64,000 bases of DNA. Origin: Photobacterium angustum. GTDB lineage: Bacteria > Pseudomonadota > Gammaproteobacteria > Enterobacterales > Vibrionaceae. A model generated the notes under the pieces. That model was not told the origin of the DNA. It saw only the letters and a list, made by a program, of their open reading frames with translations, and did no database searches. Positions within the stretch are counted from its first letter, which is position 1; each line of letters opens with the position of its first letter. The translations under genes and the position numbers were made by a program. Below, piece after piece: positions 27,551 to 39,149 of the stretch. The stretch is taken from contig NZ_PYOM01000002.1 in NCBI RefSeq assembly GCF_003026365.1, positions 186,001 to 250,000 on the forward strand, given 5' to 3'.

Positions 27551-29743
27551 TTAATTAAACAAACCTTTAAGCAATTGATCCGCTACATTTTTAATCTTTT
27601 CGTCTTTGGCTTTATCGCCCAATAACTTTTCAAGACCTCGGTTTAGCTCTTTCTTCGCTTTCTGCTCTAATCCGCTATTTTGCTTAAAAAGATTTTTTAA
27701 ATCTAATTGGTATTTAGGCTCCTGCCATGTGCCTTTTATTCTAATTGGAACAGTAATACCTTTCAATTCATCTAACCCTTTGCCACTTGCTACAATGGCG
27801 GTATCGACAGAAAAGTTTAATGACTCATTATTTAAATTAGTCGTACCACTACCATTAATATCAAGTAATGGTGAAACTAGATGAAGATTATCGATCTTTG
27901 CTTGGCCTTGTCCTAATTGCAGCAATGCCGTTAAAGAAGAGAAATCGGTTTTCTTTTGCTTCTGACTATCTGCTAACTTCTCACCTTTTAAACGGGCTTT
28001 TGCAGAACGGATCATCTCCGATATATTCACACCATAAACAGCGCCGTCGGTTAGATTCACATTAATCGTACCTGTACTGTTATTTTTCAAATGTTGTGAA
28101 GATAAGCCTTTACCTGCAAGGTTAACAATAATATTTGCACGTCCAGCTAACTGCTTATTATTAGCAACATCTTCCAATAATGGCTGGATATCAACACCCT
28201 TTATTTGATTATGGAATTGATAGCTAGCTAAAGGTGTATTTACATTCAATTGTGCAGATGCACTCACTGTGCCTTTATATAAATTTGCCGTAAACGAATT
28301 TAGCTTTGCAATCCCATTTTGAATGACAAGTGACAGTTTCACATCAGACAAATGTGCCTGTGAAATAATGAACTTTTTCGCCATTATCGTTCCGTCAACA
28401 TCAATACCTTTTAATACTGAAAGATCCGGCTCTTGTATTGCAGGAGGAGTATTTGATGCCGATTGTGAAGATGTTTGTTGTGGCGTTGACGCAGCGATTT
28501 CGGTTGATGCGTTGTTTGCAGCTTGATCTGATGCTGCAGGCTTTTCAGATGAAACCTGTCCGTGTTGCTTGTTAAGCCAGTTATCAACATTAATATTGTC
28601 GCTAGATAAATTAAAACGGATAACGGGAACATCACGGTTGATAAATGATACATCTCCCATTAACGCTAGTTCATCAGCATTCAGATTGAGTTTTGATAAC
28701 GTCGCTGTTTTTGTCGTTAAATCATAACTAGCATTAGTTTTAATGTTTACCTGCATCTTAGGGCGAGGTAACGCTTTGCCTGACAATGCATTATCTATTG
28801 ATAAGTTCTCTAACGTCAGAATATTTCTATCAGACGATAATTTAAACTGGGTTTGCCCTTTGGTAACAAAAGCTAACTCTGGTAATTGGCCATCTATATT
28901 TAGATTAACCGTTGTCCATTGACCATATTGAAAGTGATCCAACGTCACTTGAGCATGTTTTATCTCTGTTTTTCCATCTTGGGCCGTCAGAGATAAATCT
29001 AGATTTTTTAATTCAGCTAATTGATATGCAGAAGACAAACTTAACTCGGTACTGCCTTTAGCTGCAAATTTTAGCGCATTAGCACTGCCCGAAATATCAA
29101 ATGTCGCTTTCGTCCATGTATTTGGTGTCAGTTTGTCTAAGGTGAAATTCACCTTATTTAACGCGATATTCGATCCGGTTTTGTCATTAATAATATCAAC
29201 ACTAGCATTGATAAGTTCAACTCCAGCAAGAGATATTTTCCACGGCTGTGTCGTTACCTTTGACGCAGTTGACTTCTCATCCTGAACATTACTAACAGCA
29301 TCTTTATTAGCTTTTGATGGTGTAGAGTCATTCACTTCTTTGGTTGATGACTTTTCAGTTAAACCATCTAAATTACTACGACCATCTTTCAATGTTTGCA
29401 CAAAAACATGCGCACCATCTAAACGCACTTTACCAATATCAAGCTCATGAGATAAAAGCGGCAATACTGAAACAGACAGCTCAGCTTGCTTAAATTGAAT
29501 CAGGTTTGGTTGAGCAAACCCTTGAGGGTTATTTAACGTTGTTTCCCCCACACTTAAACCTAATGTTGGGAAAAAACGCCAATTAATATCGCCGCGAATA
29601 TCCAATTCTCGCCCTGTTTGCTTTTTTACTTGCTCTGCAATCGCAGCTTTAAACTGATTGGGATTTACTAACGTGACAAGGGCTGTGATCCCTAGTACAA
29701 CGACGATAATAATACCGATTAAAACATACAGTAATTTTTTCAT
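27551..29743 (-). CDS. asmA: AsmA family outer-membrane assembly protein
   Basis: The 730-residue protein has one N-terminal transmembrane helix (residues about 4-26), then the AsmA signature NPNQFKAAIAEQVKKQTGRELDI-type region and WRFFPTLGLSVGE. Most of the rest is a long periplasmic, beta-rich repeated structure of the kind seen in lipid-transfer proteins. A low-complexity Ser/Ala/Gln linker lies near 400-430. The C-terminal AsmA_2 part includes GRANIIVNLAGKG and a basic coiled end. It is longer than E. coli AsmA (617). The udk-dcd-asmA order is the same as in E. coli. AsmA proteins are believed to help move phospholipid to the outer membrane. Confidence 0.93.
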   Translation of the reverse strand: MKKLLYVLIGIIIVVVLGITALVTLVNPNQFKAAIAEQVKKQTGRELDIRGDINWRFFPTLGLSVGETTLNNPQGFAQPNLIQFKQAELSVSVLPLLSHELDIGKVRLDGAHVFVQTLKDGRSNLDGLTEKSSTKEVNDSTPSKANKDAVSNVQDEKSTASKVTTQPWKISLAGVELINASVDIINDKTGSNIALNKVNFTLDKLTPNTWTKATFDISGSANALKFAAKGSTELSLSSAYQLAELKNLDLSLTAQDGKTEIKHAQVTLDHFQYGQWTTVNLNIDGQLPELAFVTKGQTQFKLSSDRNILTLENLSIDNALSGKALPRPKMQVNIKTNASYDLTTKTATLSKLNLNADELALMGDVSFINRDVPVIRFNLSSDNINVDNWLNKQHGQVSSEKPAASDQAANNASTEIAASTPQQTSSQSASNTPPAIQEPDLSVLKGIDVDGTIMAKKFIISQAHLSDVKLSLVIQNGIAKLNSFTANLYKGTVSASAQLNVNTPLASYQFHNQIKGVDIQPLLEDVANNKQLAGRANIIVNLAGKGLSSQHLKNNSTGTINVNLTDGAVYGVNISEMIRSAKARLKGEKLADSQKQKKTDFSSLTALLQLGQGQAKIDNLHLVSPLLDINGSGTTNLNNESLNFSVDTAIVASGKGLDELKGITVPIRIKGTWQEPKYQLDLKNLFKQNSGLEQKAKKELNRGLEKLLGDKAKDEKIKNVADQLLKGLFN

Positions 29744-29919
29744 ACTACCCTCTTTCCCTTGCGCCCATTATCACGATGAGAAATCTGCATAAGAAATATA
29801 AACTATTAAAATATAAACTTAATATTATTAAGCTCTGCGTTATGACAATGATTTATAATGATAGTTTCGACCTAAAACATCATAGTAGTACTATCAGGCG
29901 ATAAAATATGACACATAAC

Positions 29920-29945
29920 AAAAAGGCAATCACTATGGATTGCCT
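29920..29945 (-). terminator. dcd terminator
   Basis: The perfect 8-bp stem AGGCAATC / GATTGCCT with a 6-nt loop is followed by TTTTG on the minus strand, about 30 bp past the dcd stop. Confidence 0.85.
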
Positions 29946-29974
29946 CTTAGTATACAAATTATTGAAGACTAAAA

Positions 29975-30568
29975 TTAACCTTCTTTGTCATCTTCATTAA
30001 TACGGCTGGCTACCGCACCTTGCTGATATTTATATTTAGCGTCAACACGTTTGTTATACGGTTTTTCAGCTTCACCAGATAAGGTTTCAAAACTTAACGC
30101 ACCAATTGGCATATGTGGACGCAATGCCAGTGGTAAGCGGCCTGAATTATAAAATTCAAGTACGATACGACCAGACCAGCCTGGATCGATACGGTGTGCA
30201 GTAACGTGTACCATTAGACCTAAACGCGCTAATGATGATCGTCCATCCAACCAACCTACGATATTAGCAGGTAATGTCACTGATTCATGTGTCACGGCTA
30301 AAGCGAGCTGCCCTGGATGAAGGAAAAAAGCTTCTCCTTCCTCAACAACAATTTCATCACTCATTACTTTATCAAGCTGCGATGCTACATCTTCTTTCTT
30401 TCCAGAAAGGTCGATAAAGGGTGCGCCATGATCATTAAATATACGGAAGTTATTACCAAGGGTCACATCAACAGTTAAACCACTAATACAGTCATCTGCT
30501 GGACGTGGCTCGATATTGATTTTTCCTTCATCAAGGTACGCCTTGATATCCTTGTCACAAAGTCTCAT
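29975..30568 (-). CDS. dcd: dCTP deaminase
   Basis: Dcd turns dCTP into dUTP, the main route to dTTP in enterics. The 197-residue protein has the N-terminal [38 protein letters not shown] with the catalytic region, and a C-terminal [10 protein letters not shown]. The start is ATG at 30568 with CAGGAG about 10 bases upstream; an upstream reading from 30598 adds unrelated residues. It lies between udk and asmA as in E. coli. Confidence 0.97.
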   Translation of the reverse strand: MRLCDKDIKAYLDEGKINIEPRPADDCISGLTVDVTLGNNFRIFNDHGAPFIDLSGKKEDVASQLDKVMSDEIVVEEGEAFFLHPGQLALAVTHESVTLPANIVGWLDGRSSLARLGLMVHVTAHRIDPGWSGRIVLEFYNSGRLPLALRPHMPIGALSFETLSGEAEKPYNKRVDAKYKYQQGAVASRINEDDKEG

Positions 30569-30656
30569 TTGAGCTTTCTCCTGAATAACAAAACACACGT
30601 ATTATCAATAAAATAATACCTGTGTAGGCAAATCTTAACAGGGTTTCCCGAAAGAT

Positions 30657-30686
30657 AAAAATAAGGCTGGCAAAGGCCAGCCTTAT
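30657..30686 (-). terminator. udk terminator
   Basis: The perfect 11-bp stem ATAAGGCTGGC / GCCAGCCTTAT with an AAAG loop is followed by a T-rich stretch on the minus strand, directly after the udk stop. Confidence 0.88.
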
Positions 30687-30692
30687 AAAAAG

Positions 30693-31337
30693 TTAAGAAC
30701 GTAACAACTTCGCTATATGCGCTTTAAGTACGTCGATAGCAATTCGGTTTTTACCACCGCGCGGAACAATGATATCAGCATATTGTTTTGACGGTTCAAT
30801 AAATTGCATGAACATAGGGCGCACCGTCTTTTGATACTGAACAAGCACAGATTCCATTGTACGACCACGCTCAGCAACATCACGTTGTAAACGACGAAGT
30901 AGACAGATATCAAGTGGCGTATCCATAAATACACTTGCATGCATAATATCGCGTAGGCGAGGATCAGTAAGTAAAAGAATACCTTCTAAAATAATCACCT
31001 TTTTAGGTGTTAATAAAGTAGTCTCTTTCATACGAGTATGTTCACTGTAACTGTACTGTGGAACTTCTACCGCTTCACCTTTGATTAACTGCTCTAGGTG
31101 ATCACAAAGTAAATCATGATCAAGCGCATTCGGGTGATCATAGTTAGTTTTGACCCGCTCATCCATGGTCAGGTGACTTTGATCGTTATAGTAACAATCT
31201 TCCGTAATAACACCGATCTGATGATCGCCTACTTTTTCTTTTAGTTCTTTGTATACAGTACTGGCAATCAGACTTTTACCGGATGCAGAAGCACCTGCAA
31301 TACCAATAATAACGCATTGGTGTGAATTTTCAGACAT
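30693..31337 (-). CDS. udk: Uridine kinase
   Basis: Udk phosphorylates uridine and cytidine in pyrimidine salvage. The protein has 214 residues with the P-loop [11 protein letters not shown] near residue 11, [11 protein letters not shown], the [12 protein letters not shown] region and [14 protein letters not shown]. The start chosen is the ATG at 31337, which gives [11 protein letters not shown] aligned to E. coli; a GTG four codons upstream (31349) is the alternative. mrp lies upstream, and a terminator and dcd lie downstream. Confidence 0.96.
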   Translation of the reverse strand: MSENSHQCVIIGIAGASASGKSLIASTVYKELKEKVGDHQIGVITEDCYYNDQSHLTMDERVKTNYDHPNALDHDLLCDHLEQLIKGEAVEVPQYSYSEHTRMKETTLLTPKKVIILEGILLLTDPRLRDIMHASVFMDTPLDICLLRRLQRDVAERGRTMESVLVQYQKTVRPMFMQFIEPSKQYADIIVPRGGKNRIAIDVLKAHIAKLLRS

Positions 31338-31480
31338 ATCAGAAGGCACCTGTTAGACCACGTGGCGAGATAAATAATTAAACCGCCTGATTATAAGCAG
31401 TTGTTATGCCAGATGCCAATAAAAATGAGACATCTGACACGTTTGAATACAAAACAGCCAAAGACCGTCTCATATTTTTG

Positions 31481-32572
31481 TTACATAGTACGAATTGTAA
31501 TCTGCTCTACCGCCGTTTCGCCTTGCCAGTACAAACGACTTGCAACAGTCGCGGCTAATTCAATGTAAGCCATCGCTTGCTCAGAGTTAGGAGATACTGC
31601 CACAGTTGGTTTACCGTTATCAATATCTTGACGTACCTTAATATCAAGTGGGAGTTGCGCTAATAATGGCACTGAATATTCTTGTGCCATTTTTGCTGCG
31701 CCGCCAGTACCAAAAATATGCTCATGATGACCACAGTTACTACAAACGTGGTAACTCATATTCTCAACAATCCCTAGAACTGGCACATCCACTTTATTGA
31801 ACATACTAATACCCTTAATAGCATCAGCTAAGGCTAAATCTTGTGGTGTCGTCACAACTAGCGCTCCAGTTACAGGTATTTGTTGTGATAACGTCAGTTG
31901 AATATCACCAGTACCCGGTGGCATATCAATCACAAGGTAATCAAGATCAGGCCACCAAGTCTCATTGATAATTTGTGCTAACGCTTTTGACGCCATAGGA
32001 CCACGCCAAATCGTTGCACTTTCTGCAGGTACTAAATACCCCACTGAATTGGTATATAACCCGCAAGACTCAATTGGCAGCATCATTTTACCATCAGGAG
32101 ATTGTGGCTTTTGATCCATGGTGCCTAACATCATAGGGACAGATGGGCCGTAAATATCTGCATCAAGTAATCCAACTTTAGCTCCTTGTTGCTGAAGACC
32201 TAAAGCTAAATTAACTGACGTTGTTGATTTACCAACACCACCTTTCGCCGAACTCACTACGATAATATTTTTCACACCGCGTAATGGTTGCTTATTCTCA
32301 ACAGCCAAGGTAGCGACTTTTGCGCGTACATTAAAAGTCGCATTTGAAGGAATAACACCATTATGTTGCTCGCTGGCAATCCACTCTTCGAGTTCATTAA
32401 CCAATTTAGCCGCAGCAAAAGGAATGGTGATGGTAATTAAACCATCTGCAGAGATAGAGACAACATTGGGCATATCCGCCCACTCTGAATTCAAAAGAGA
32501 ATGCTCAAAGTGATTTAGCCATTGGCATATATCAGCAACATTCTGAAAACGATGAGTCACATCGTTAGTCAT
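31481..32572 (-). CDS. mrp: Iron-sulfur cluster carrier protein Mrp/ApbC
   Basis: Mrp is a P-loop ATPase that carries Fe-S clusters to apo-proteins. The 363-residue protein has an N-terminal DUF59-like part, the deviant Walker A SSAKGGVGKSTTS at about residues 108-120, DADIYGPSVP, IDMPPGTGD, and the cluster-binding CSNCG. The start ATG has GGAG nine bases upstream. As in E. coli it is divergent from metG. Confidence 0.95.
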   Translation of the reverse strand: MTNDVTHRFQNVADICQWLNHFEHSLLNSEWADMPNVVSISADGLITITIPFAAAKLVNELEEWIASEQHNGVIPSNATFNVRAKVATLAVENKQPLRGVKNIIVVSSAKGGVGKSTTSVNLALGLQQQGAKVGLLDADIYGPSVPMMLGTMDQKPQSPDGKMMLPIESCGLYTNSVGYLVPAESATIWRGPMASKALAQIINETWWPDLDYLVIDMPPGTGDIQLTLSQQIPVTGALVVTTPQDLALADAIKGISMFNKVDVPVLGIVENMSYHVCSNCGHHEHIFGTGGAAKMAQEYSVPLLAQLPLDIKVRQDIDNGKPTVAVSPNSEQAMAYIELAATVASRLYWQGETAVEQITIRTM

Positions 32573-32816
32573 AAGTTAACGCTCCACATAATCTATTATC
32601 AAACGAGCAACAACTTAACCTTTAGTTAGTCATTTAAGAGCTTGTTGCTGCGCTAATTTTACTTGTTTTACTTAATGCTACCACCAAAGCATGAAAACTG
32701 CCCGATTTCACAAGCTTTTAAGCGGATAAAACCGTATCTGATGCTAGGAATAACGACAACCATCAGGTAGTATTTACAGCTACGTTTTTTACCCATCATG
32801 AGCGAAATAAGTAATT

Positions 32817-34862
32817 ATGGCTGCCAATCCAAGAAAAATTCTGGTTACCTGTGCCCTACCGTATGCTAACGGTTCTATCCACTTAGGTCACATGCTTGAG
32901 CATGTACAAGCGGATATTTGGGTTCGCTATCAGCGCCTACGCGGCAACGAAGTTCATTTCATTTGTGCCGACGATGCACACGGAACTCCAATCATGCTTA
33001 AGGCCCAGCAGATGGGTATGGAACCTGAGCAAATGATTGCAGAAGTGAGCAAAGAGCACCAAGCTGATTTTGCTGGCTTTGATATTGATTTTAGTAACTA
33101 CCACAGCACACACTCACCAGAAAACCGTGAGTTAGCATCTTTTGTATACACTCAGTTAAAAGACAAAGGCTTTATCACTAGCCGTACTATTTCTCAGCTT
33201 TTTGATCCTGAGAAAGAAATGTTCCTACCTGATCGTTTCGTAAAAGGTACATGCCCTAAATGTAAAGCTGAAGACCAATACGGTGATAACTGTGATAACT
33301 GTGGTGAAACATACAGCCCAACAGATTTAATCAATCCAAAATCAGCCGTTTCTGGTGCCACACCAGTCATGAAAGATTCTGAGCACTTCTTCTTCGACCT
33401 GCCTCAATTTGAAAGCATGTTAAAAGAATGGACTAAATCTGGTGCACTTCAAGAAGAAACATCTAACAAGATGCAAGAGTGGTTCGAGTCAGGCCTGCAA
33501 CAGTGGGATATTTCTCGTGACGCTCCTTACTTCGGCTTTGAAATTCCAGGTGAAAAAGGCAAATACTTCTATGTATGGCTAGATGCACCAATTGGCTACA
33601 TGGGTTCATTTAAAAACCTGTGTGACAAGCGCGACGATCTAAACTTCGATGAGTTTTGGAATAAAGATAGCTCAACAGAACTGTACCACTTCATTGGTAA
33701 AGACATTGTTTACTTCCACAGCCTATTCTGGCCAGCAATGCTAGATGGTGCGGGTTTCCGTAAACCAAACAATGTATTCGTACACGGTTACGTAACAGTA
33801 AACGGTGCGAAAATGTCTAAGTCTAAAGGTACGTTCATCAAAGCAGGAACTTACCTAAAACACCTAGATCCAGAATGTCTACGCTACTATTACGCAGCCA
33901 AACTAAACAGCCGTATTGATGATCTAGATTTAAATCTAGAAGACTTCACACAACGTGTTAACAGTGACGTAGTAAACAAGATTGTTAACCTAGCATCTCG
34001 TAATGCAGGCTTCATCGCTAAACGTTTCGATGGTAAGTTATCTGATAATTTCGTTGAAACTGAGCTTTATGCAGAGTTCGTTGAAGCCGCAGATCGTATC
34101 GGTGAACTATACGAAAGCCGTGAATTCGGTCGTGCAATTCGTGAAATCACTGCATTAGCAGATAAAGCAAACCAATATGTTGATGAAAAAGCACCTTGGG
34201 TTGTTGCGAAGCAAGAAGGTAAAGACCAAGAGTTACAAGAAATTTGTACTGTAGGTATCAACCTTTTCCGCGTACTAATGGCTTACCTGAAACCCGTTAT
34301 GCCAAAACTGGCTGAGCGTAGTGAAGCATTCCTAAACGACACACTAACTTGGGAAAACATTGCCAAGCCGCTAACAGCTCACGAAGTAACGAAGTTTAAA
34401 GCTCTATTTAACCGTATCGATCCTGCACACGTTGCAGCTATGGTTGAATCATCGAAAGAAGAAGCTGCAGCAGATAAAGCAGCCGCTGAAGCCGCTGCAA
34501 AGCCTGCAAGCCCTTTAGCAGATGAGCCAATTGAAGCTGAAATCGAATTTGACGATTTTGCTAAAGTGGATATGCGTATCGCTAAGATTGTATCTTGTGA
34601 AGAAGTGCCAAAGGCGAACAAACTGCTTAAATTCCAACTAGATATTGGCGGTGAAATGCGCCAAGTATTCTCTGGTATTAAGTCAGCTTATACACCAGAA
34701 GAGTTAGTGGGCAAAATGACTGTTATGGTTGCTAACCTGAAGCCTCGCAAAATGAAGTTCGGCATGTCTGAAGGCATGATCCTAGCAGCAGGTCCTGGTG
34801 GTAAAGATCTTTGGATCCTAGAGCCACATGAAGGTGCACAGCCAGGTATGCGTGTAATGTAA
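32817..34862 (+). CDS. metG: Methionyl-tRNA synthetase
   Basis: The 681-residue class I enzyme charges initiator and elongator tRNA-Met. It shows the HIGH-type motif in [14 protein letters not shown], a zinc knuckle (CPKC...CDNC near residues 145-165), the KMSKS motif in [13 protein letters not shown], an anticodon-binding helical domain, an Ala/Glu-rich linker near 540-570, and a C-terminal tRNA-binding OB fold ([12 protein letters not shown]) that dimerises the enzyme. It is monocistronic with a good terminator. Confidence 0.98.
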   Translation: MAANPRKILVTCALPYANGSIHLGHMLEHVQADIWVRYQRLRGNEVHFICADDAHGTPIMLKAQQMGMEPEQMIAEVSKEHQADFAGFDIDFSNYHSTHSPENRELASFVYTQLKDKGFITSRTISQLFDPEKEMFLPDRFVKGTCPKCKAEDQYGDNCDNCGETYSPTDLINPKSAVSGATPVMKDSEHFFFDLPQFESMLKEWTKSGALQEETSNKMQEWFESGLQQWDISRDAPYFGFEIPGEKGKYFYVWLDAPIGYMGSFKNLCDKRDDLNFDEFWNKDSSTELYHFIGKDIVYFHSLFWPAMLDGAGFRKPNNVFVHGYVTVNGAKMSKSKGTFIKAGTYLKHLDPECLRYYYAAKLNSRIDDLDLNLEDFTQRVNSDVVNKIVNLASRNAGFIAKRFDGKLSDNFVETELYAEFVEAADRIGELYESREFGRAIREITALADKANQYVDEKAPWVVAKQEGKDQELQEICTVGINLFRVLMAYLKPVMPKLAERSEAFLNDTLTWENIAKPLTAHEVTKFKALFNRIDPAHVAAMVESSKEEAAADKAAAEAAAKPASPLADEPIEAEIEFDDFAKVDMRIAKIVSCEEVPKANKLLKFQLDIGGEMRQVFSGIKSAYTPEELVGKMTVMVANLKPRKMKFGMSEGMILAAGPGGKDLWILEPHEGAQPGMRVM

Positions 34863-34882
34863 TTTACACCTCACCTCTATAT

Positions 34883-34907
34883 AAGGGCACTGTATGTGCC
34901 CTTTTTT
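34883..34907 (+). terminator. metG terminator
   Basis: The perfect 8-bp stem AAGGGCAC / GTGCCCTT with loop TGTAT is followed by a T run. Confidence 0.93.
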
Positions 34908-34910
34908 ATT

Positions 34911-35310
34911 GCCATTTTTTACCACTCACGAATAAAAAGCCACATTTTAAGAATATAAATTCAACCAATGACCAACAAAATATTTTTATTTTATAAAATT
35001 ATTATTAGTGAAATAGCTTAATCCTCTGAAATAGTACTATTTTCTTACAGAATGAGAGTTAACAACGTCTATTAGGTAGAGTTATATATAAGATAAAAGC
35101 GTGACCAACCCGAGATAAAAACCACTCAAATGTTAAAATGTGGTTAATATTGCTCTTATTTAACTTTAAAAATATATAAAAAACGTGACTTAAGCCATAT
35201 AGTTAATATTTGATCGTATTTTTGCTTTGGTTGAAACATTGAAGTCCTGATAGTCTCTTTGTGGCTCTGATATACAGATGGACAGAGTGAATAATTATAA
35301 GGAAAATTCA
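34911..35310 (+). other. AT-rich leader region before the symporter gene
   Basis: There is no gene. A perfect 14-bp palindrome AAATAGTACTATTT lies at 35029-35042 and could be an operator. A TTGAAA at 35231-35236 has no matching -10 element at the right distance, so I do not call a promoter. Confidence 0.5.
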
Positions 35311-36624
35311 ATGTCAACGACAAAGAAAAAAATGTCCCTCACCTCCCGAGTGATCCTCGGTATGGTATTGGGTATTCTAACAGGATTTTTAATTCGCACC
35401 TTTTTAGCTGATATCTCTTTTATCCACGAATACATCGTTAACGGTTTGTTTGATGTGGGTGGCAAAATTTTCATTGCCAGCTTAAAGATGCTTGTAGTAC
35501 CTCTCGTTTTTGTATCGCTGGTTTGTGGTACTAGCTCATTAAAAGATATTGCAACATTAGGTCGCCTTGGCGGTAAAACAGTCTTGTTCTATCTTGCAAC
35601 AACTGCCATTGCTATTTCTCTAGCGCTTTTCCTTGCTAATGTTTTCGAACCTGGTGCAGGTGCAGATTTAAGCGCAGCAACAACATTTGCCGCAAAAGAA
35701 GCGCCAACACTAGGTAGCGTTATTGTTGGTATGTTCCCAACGAACCCAATAAGTTCTATGGCAAATGGTAATACTCTGCAAATTATTGTCTTTGCCGTAT
35801 TATTCGGTATCGCAATTAGTGCTGCGGGTAAACCTGGAGAACGTATTGCTGAAGTTTTCAAAGATCTTAATGAAGTGATCATGAAGCTGGTTGCGTTACT
35901 AATGAACATTGCACCATTCGGTGTGTTCTTCCTAATGGCTAAGCTATTTACAGGATTAGGTCTAGATGCAATCTTTAATCTGATTAACTACTTCTTAGTA
36001 CTTGTTGCCGCTCTACTGATCCACGGTTTAGTAACATACAGTGCAATGCTAAAGATCTTTACCGGTCTAAGCCCTATTACTTTCCTGAAGAAAATGGAAG
36101 ATGCAGTGATGTTTGCTTTCTCAACGGCATCATCAAATGCAACAATTCCAGTTACGATGGAAACAGCAACCAAACGTCTTGGCGTAAATAACAAGATTGC
36201 TTCATTTACAGTACCGCTAGGTGCAACCATTAATATGGATGGCACGGCTATCATGCAAGGTGTCGCTACAGTATTTATTGCTCAAGCGTTCAACATTGAC
36301 CTAAGCATGGGTGACTACATTGCTGTTATTGTAACTGCAACACTTGCCTCTATTGGTACTGCGGGTGTTCCTGGTGTCGGCTTGATCATGCTGGCCATGG
36401 TACTAAACCAAGTCGGTCTTCCGGTTGAAGGTATTGCAATCATCATGGGTGTTGACCGCCTACTTGATATGATCCGTACCGCTGTCAACATTACTGGTGA
36501 CTCTGTAGTGACATGTATTGTCGCTAAGAGTGAAAACGAGCTTGATATTGAACGCTTCAATGATCCTACTGCTGCAGTTAAAGATGAAGAAGTTAAATTT
36601 CATCCACTAAAACAAAGCTCATAA
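35311..36624 (+). CDS. Dicarboxylate/amino acid:cation symporter (DAACS family)
   Basis: The 437-residue transporter has the DAACS signatures: IFIASLKMLVVPLVFVSLV, PGAG after the third helix, the serine-rich hairpin AFSTASSNATIPVTME, the core NMDGTAIMQGVATVF, and DRLLDMIRTAVNITGDS binding substrate carboxylates. Glutamate, aspartate or C4-dicarboxylates are likely, driven by sodium or protons. The start is ATG at 35311 with TAAGGAAAA upstream; an earlier ATG at 35278 has no ribosome site. It has its own terminator. Confidence 0.94.
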   Translation: MSTTKKKMSLTSRVILGMVLGILTGFLIRTFLADISFIHEYIVNGLFDVGGKIFIASLKMLVVPLVFVSLVCGTSSLKDIATLGRLGGKTVLFYLATTAIAISLALFLANVFEPGAGADLSAATTFAAKEAPTLGSVIVGMFPTNPISSMANGNTLQIIVFAVLFGIAISAAGKPGERIAEVFKDLNEVIMKLVALLMNIAPFGVFFLMAKLFTGLGLDAIFNLINYFLVLVAALLIHGLVTYSAMLKIFTGLSPITFLKKMEDAVMFAFSTASSNATIPVTMETATKRLGVNNKIASFTVPLGATINMDGTAIMQGVATVFIAQAFNIDLSMGDYIAVIVTATLASIGTAGVPGVGLIMLAMVLNQVGLPVEGIAIIMGVDRLLDMIRTAVNITGDSVVTCIVAKSENELDIERFNDPTAAVKDEEVKFHPLKQSS

Positions 36625-36644
36625 TTCGGTAATTCTTATTGTAT

Positions 36645-36669
36645 AAGGCGCCTTTATGGCGCCTTTTTT
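36645..36669 (+). terminator. Terminator of the symporter gene
   Basis: The perfect GC-rich stem AAGGCGCC / GGCGCCTT with loop TTTAT is followed by a T run, 20 bp past the stop. Confidence 0.93.
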
Positions 36670-36813
36670 ATATCACTATTTTGGTGCAATTGAACCAAAT
36701 CAGATCATAAGGCACAATAATACCCTATCTAACCTACTGTTTTAATTACTTAATATTAACGGCATAACAATTGCTTGCTCACTAAAAGAATAAGAGCAAT
36801 TAAAGGGCTATTT

Positions 36814-37668
36814 ATGTGGTTGATCATAGCTATCGTTATTTCACTATTAACTATTGGATATATCACTTGGAAAACAAAAAAAAATAACACCCAGTTACAA
36901 CTACAATTTGATCAAATAATACAGCTTAGGCAATTGATACAATTCATTCGTTATCATCGCCGCTATTGCCATCAAAAAATTGTAAGTAACAATACAAACA
37001 ATAAACTTCATGAATCTATTCAGAATAAAAGATATGCCTCGAAGCAAACACTCTCGATATTAATTTATCAAGCTGATACCAATCACAAACCGATGTATCG
37101 GATCTTAAGACAAGAAATACAGCGTTTATTTACAGATAGTCCTAACTACTCTTTACAGCGCAGCCAAGCCGTTCATGGCAGAATTATTCGGCACATTATG
37201 TATCTTATTGACGATGTGATTAGTGCTAGCTTGCTTACGGCTGAAAAAGACACCACTTTCGAACATTATCAGTCAGCTTGGCCTGTTACATTAAATGCAC
37301 TAGATAGTTTAAATAAATTCCGTTGGACGATTGAACAACACCCTTTAGAAAATAAAAGCTATGCGCAAGAGTTAGAAATGCATGTAAAGATGATCCAACG
37401 AAGACTTGGACAGATATCGATGATAAGCCATCAGACACCACCTATTTGGCCTATTGAAAAGCTCATGCAAACATTTCAAGAGATACAATTTCATAACCAA
37501 GATGAAAATAAACTTAAAGAGGAGCTTTACCTTTATTCTATTCAGATATCAGACACTATTTTTCAGTTCTTCGATCTTATTATCAATGATATTGCTGACG
37601 ATCTTGCTATAACGGGTCCAAACATAACGGCATGTGCTATTGATTTTAGTCACAACAAGCAGACATAA
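36814..37668 (+). CDS. Unrecognised single-pass membrane protein with helical domain
   Basis: I do not recognise this 284-residue protein. It has one N-terminal transmembrane helix (WLIIAIVISLLTIGYITW) followed by a basic stop-transfer stretch and about 240 residues of mostly helical, His/Gln/Arg-rich sequence, e.g. LIQFIRYHRRYCHQKI and VHGRIIRHIMYLIDDVISA. The overall shape recalls sensory helical bundles such as the NIT domain, but no output domain follows and I do not claim that homology. The start is ATG at 36814 with AAAGGG seven bases upstream; a TTG at 36775 would lengthen it by 13 residues. It is convergent with serS. Confidence 0.8.
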   Translation: MWLIIAIVISLLTIGYITWKTKKNNTQLQLQFDQIIQLRQLIQFIRYHRRYCHQKIVSNNTNNKLHESIQNKRYASKQTLSILIYQADTNHKPMYRILRQEIQRLFTDSPNYSLQRSQAVHGRIIRHIMYLIDDVISASLLTAEKDTTFEHYQSAWPVTLNALDSLNKFRWTIEQHPLENKSYAQELEMHVKMIQRRLGQISMISHQTPPIWPIEKLMQTFQEIQFHNQDENKLKEELYLYSIQISDTIFQFFDLIINDIADDLAITGPNITACAIDFSHNKQT

Positions 37669-37695
37669 AAAAACCCAGCACGACGGCTGGGTTTT
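37669..37695. terminator. Bidirectional terminator between the orphan gene and serS
   Basis: The 9-bp stem AAACCCAGC / GCTGGGTTT with a 6-nt loop is flanked by A and T runs and sits between the convergent stop codons. Confidence 0.92.
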
Positions 37696-37713
37696 CAAAC
37701 GACTAATCAGTGA

Positions 37714-39036
<1,323 letters not shown>

Positions 39037-39097
39037 TTAATATTCTGAAATGCACGTTATTTAGACGATTTTTATCAAAATAGTCTGTAATTAGGAA

Positions 39098-39120
39098 GGC
39101 AGTTCTTACATGGAACTGCC
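39098..39120 (-). terminator. Possible rarA terminator
   Basis: The 8-bp stem GGCAGTTC / GAACTGCC with a 7-nt loop lies about 30 bp after the rarA stop on the minus strand. The following tract (TTCCTAATT) is weak. Confidence 0.5.
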
Positions 39121-39149
39121 AGTCGTTTAACGATACCCAAAAAGCCTTA

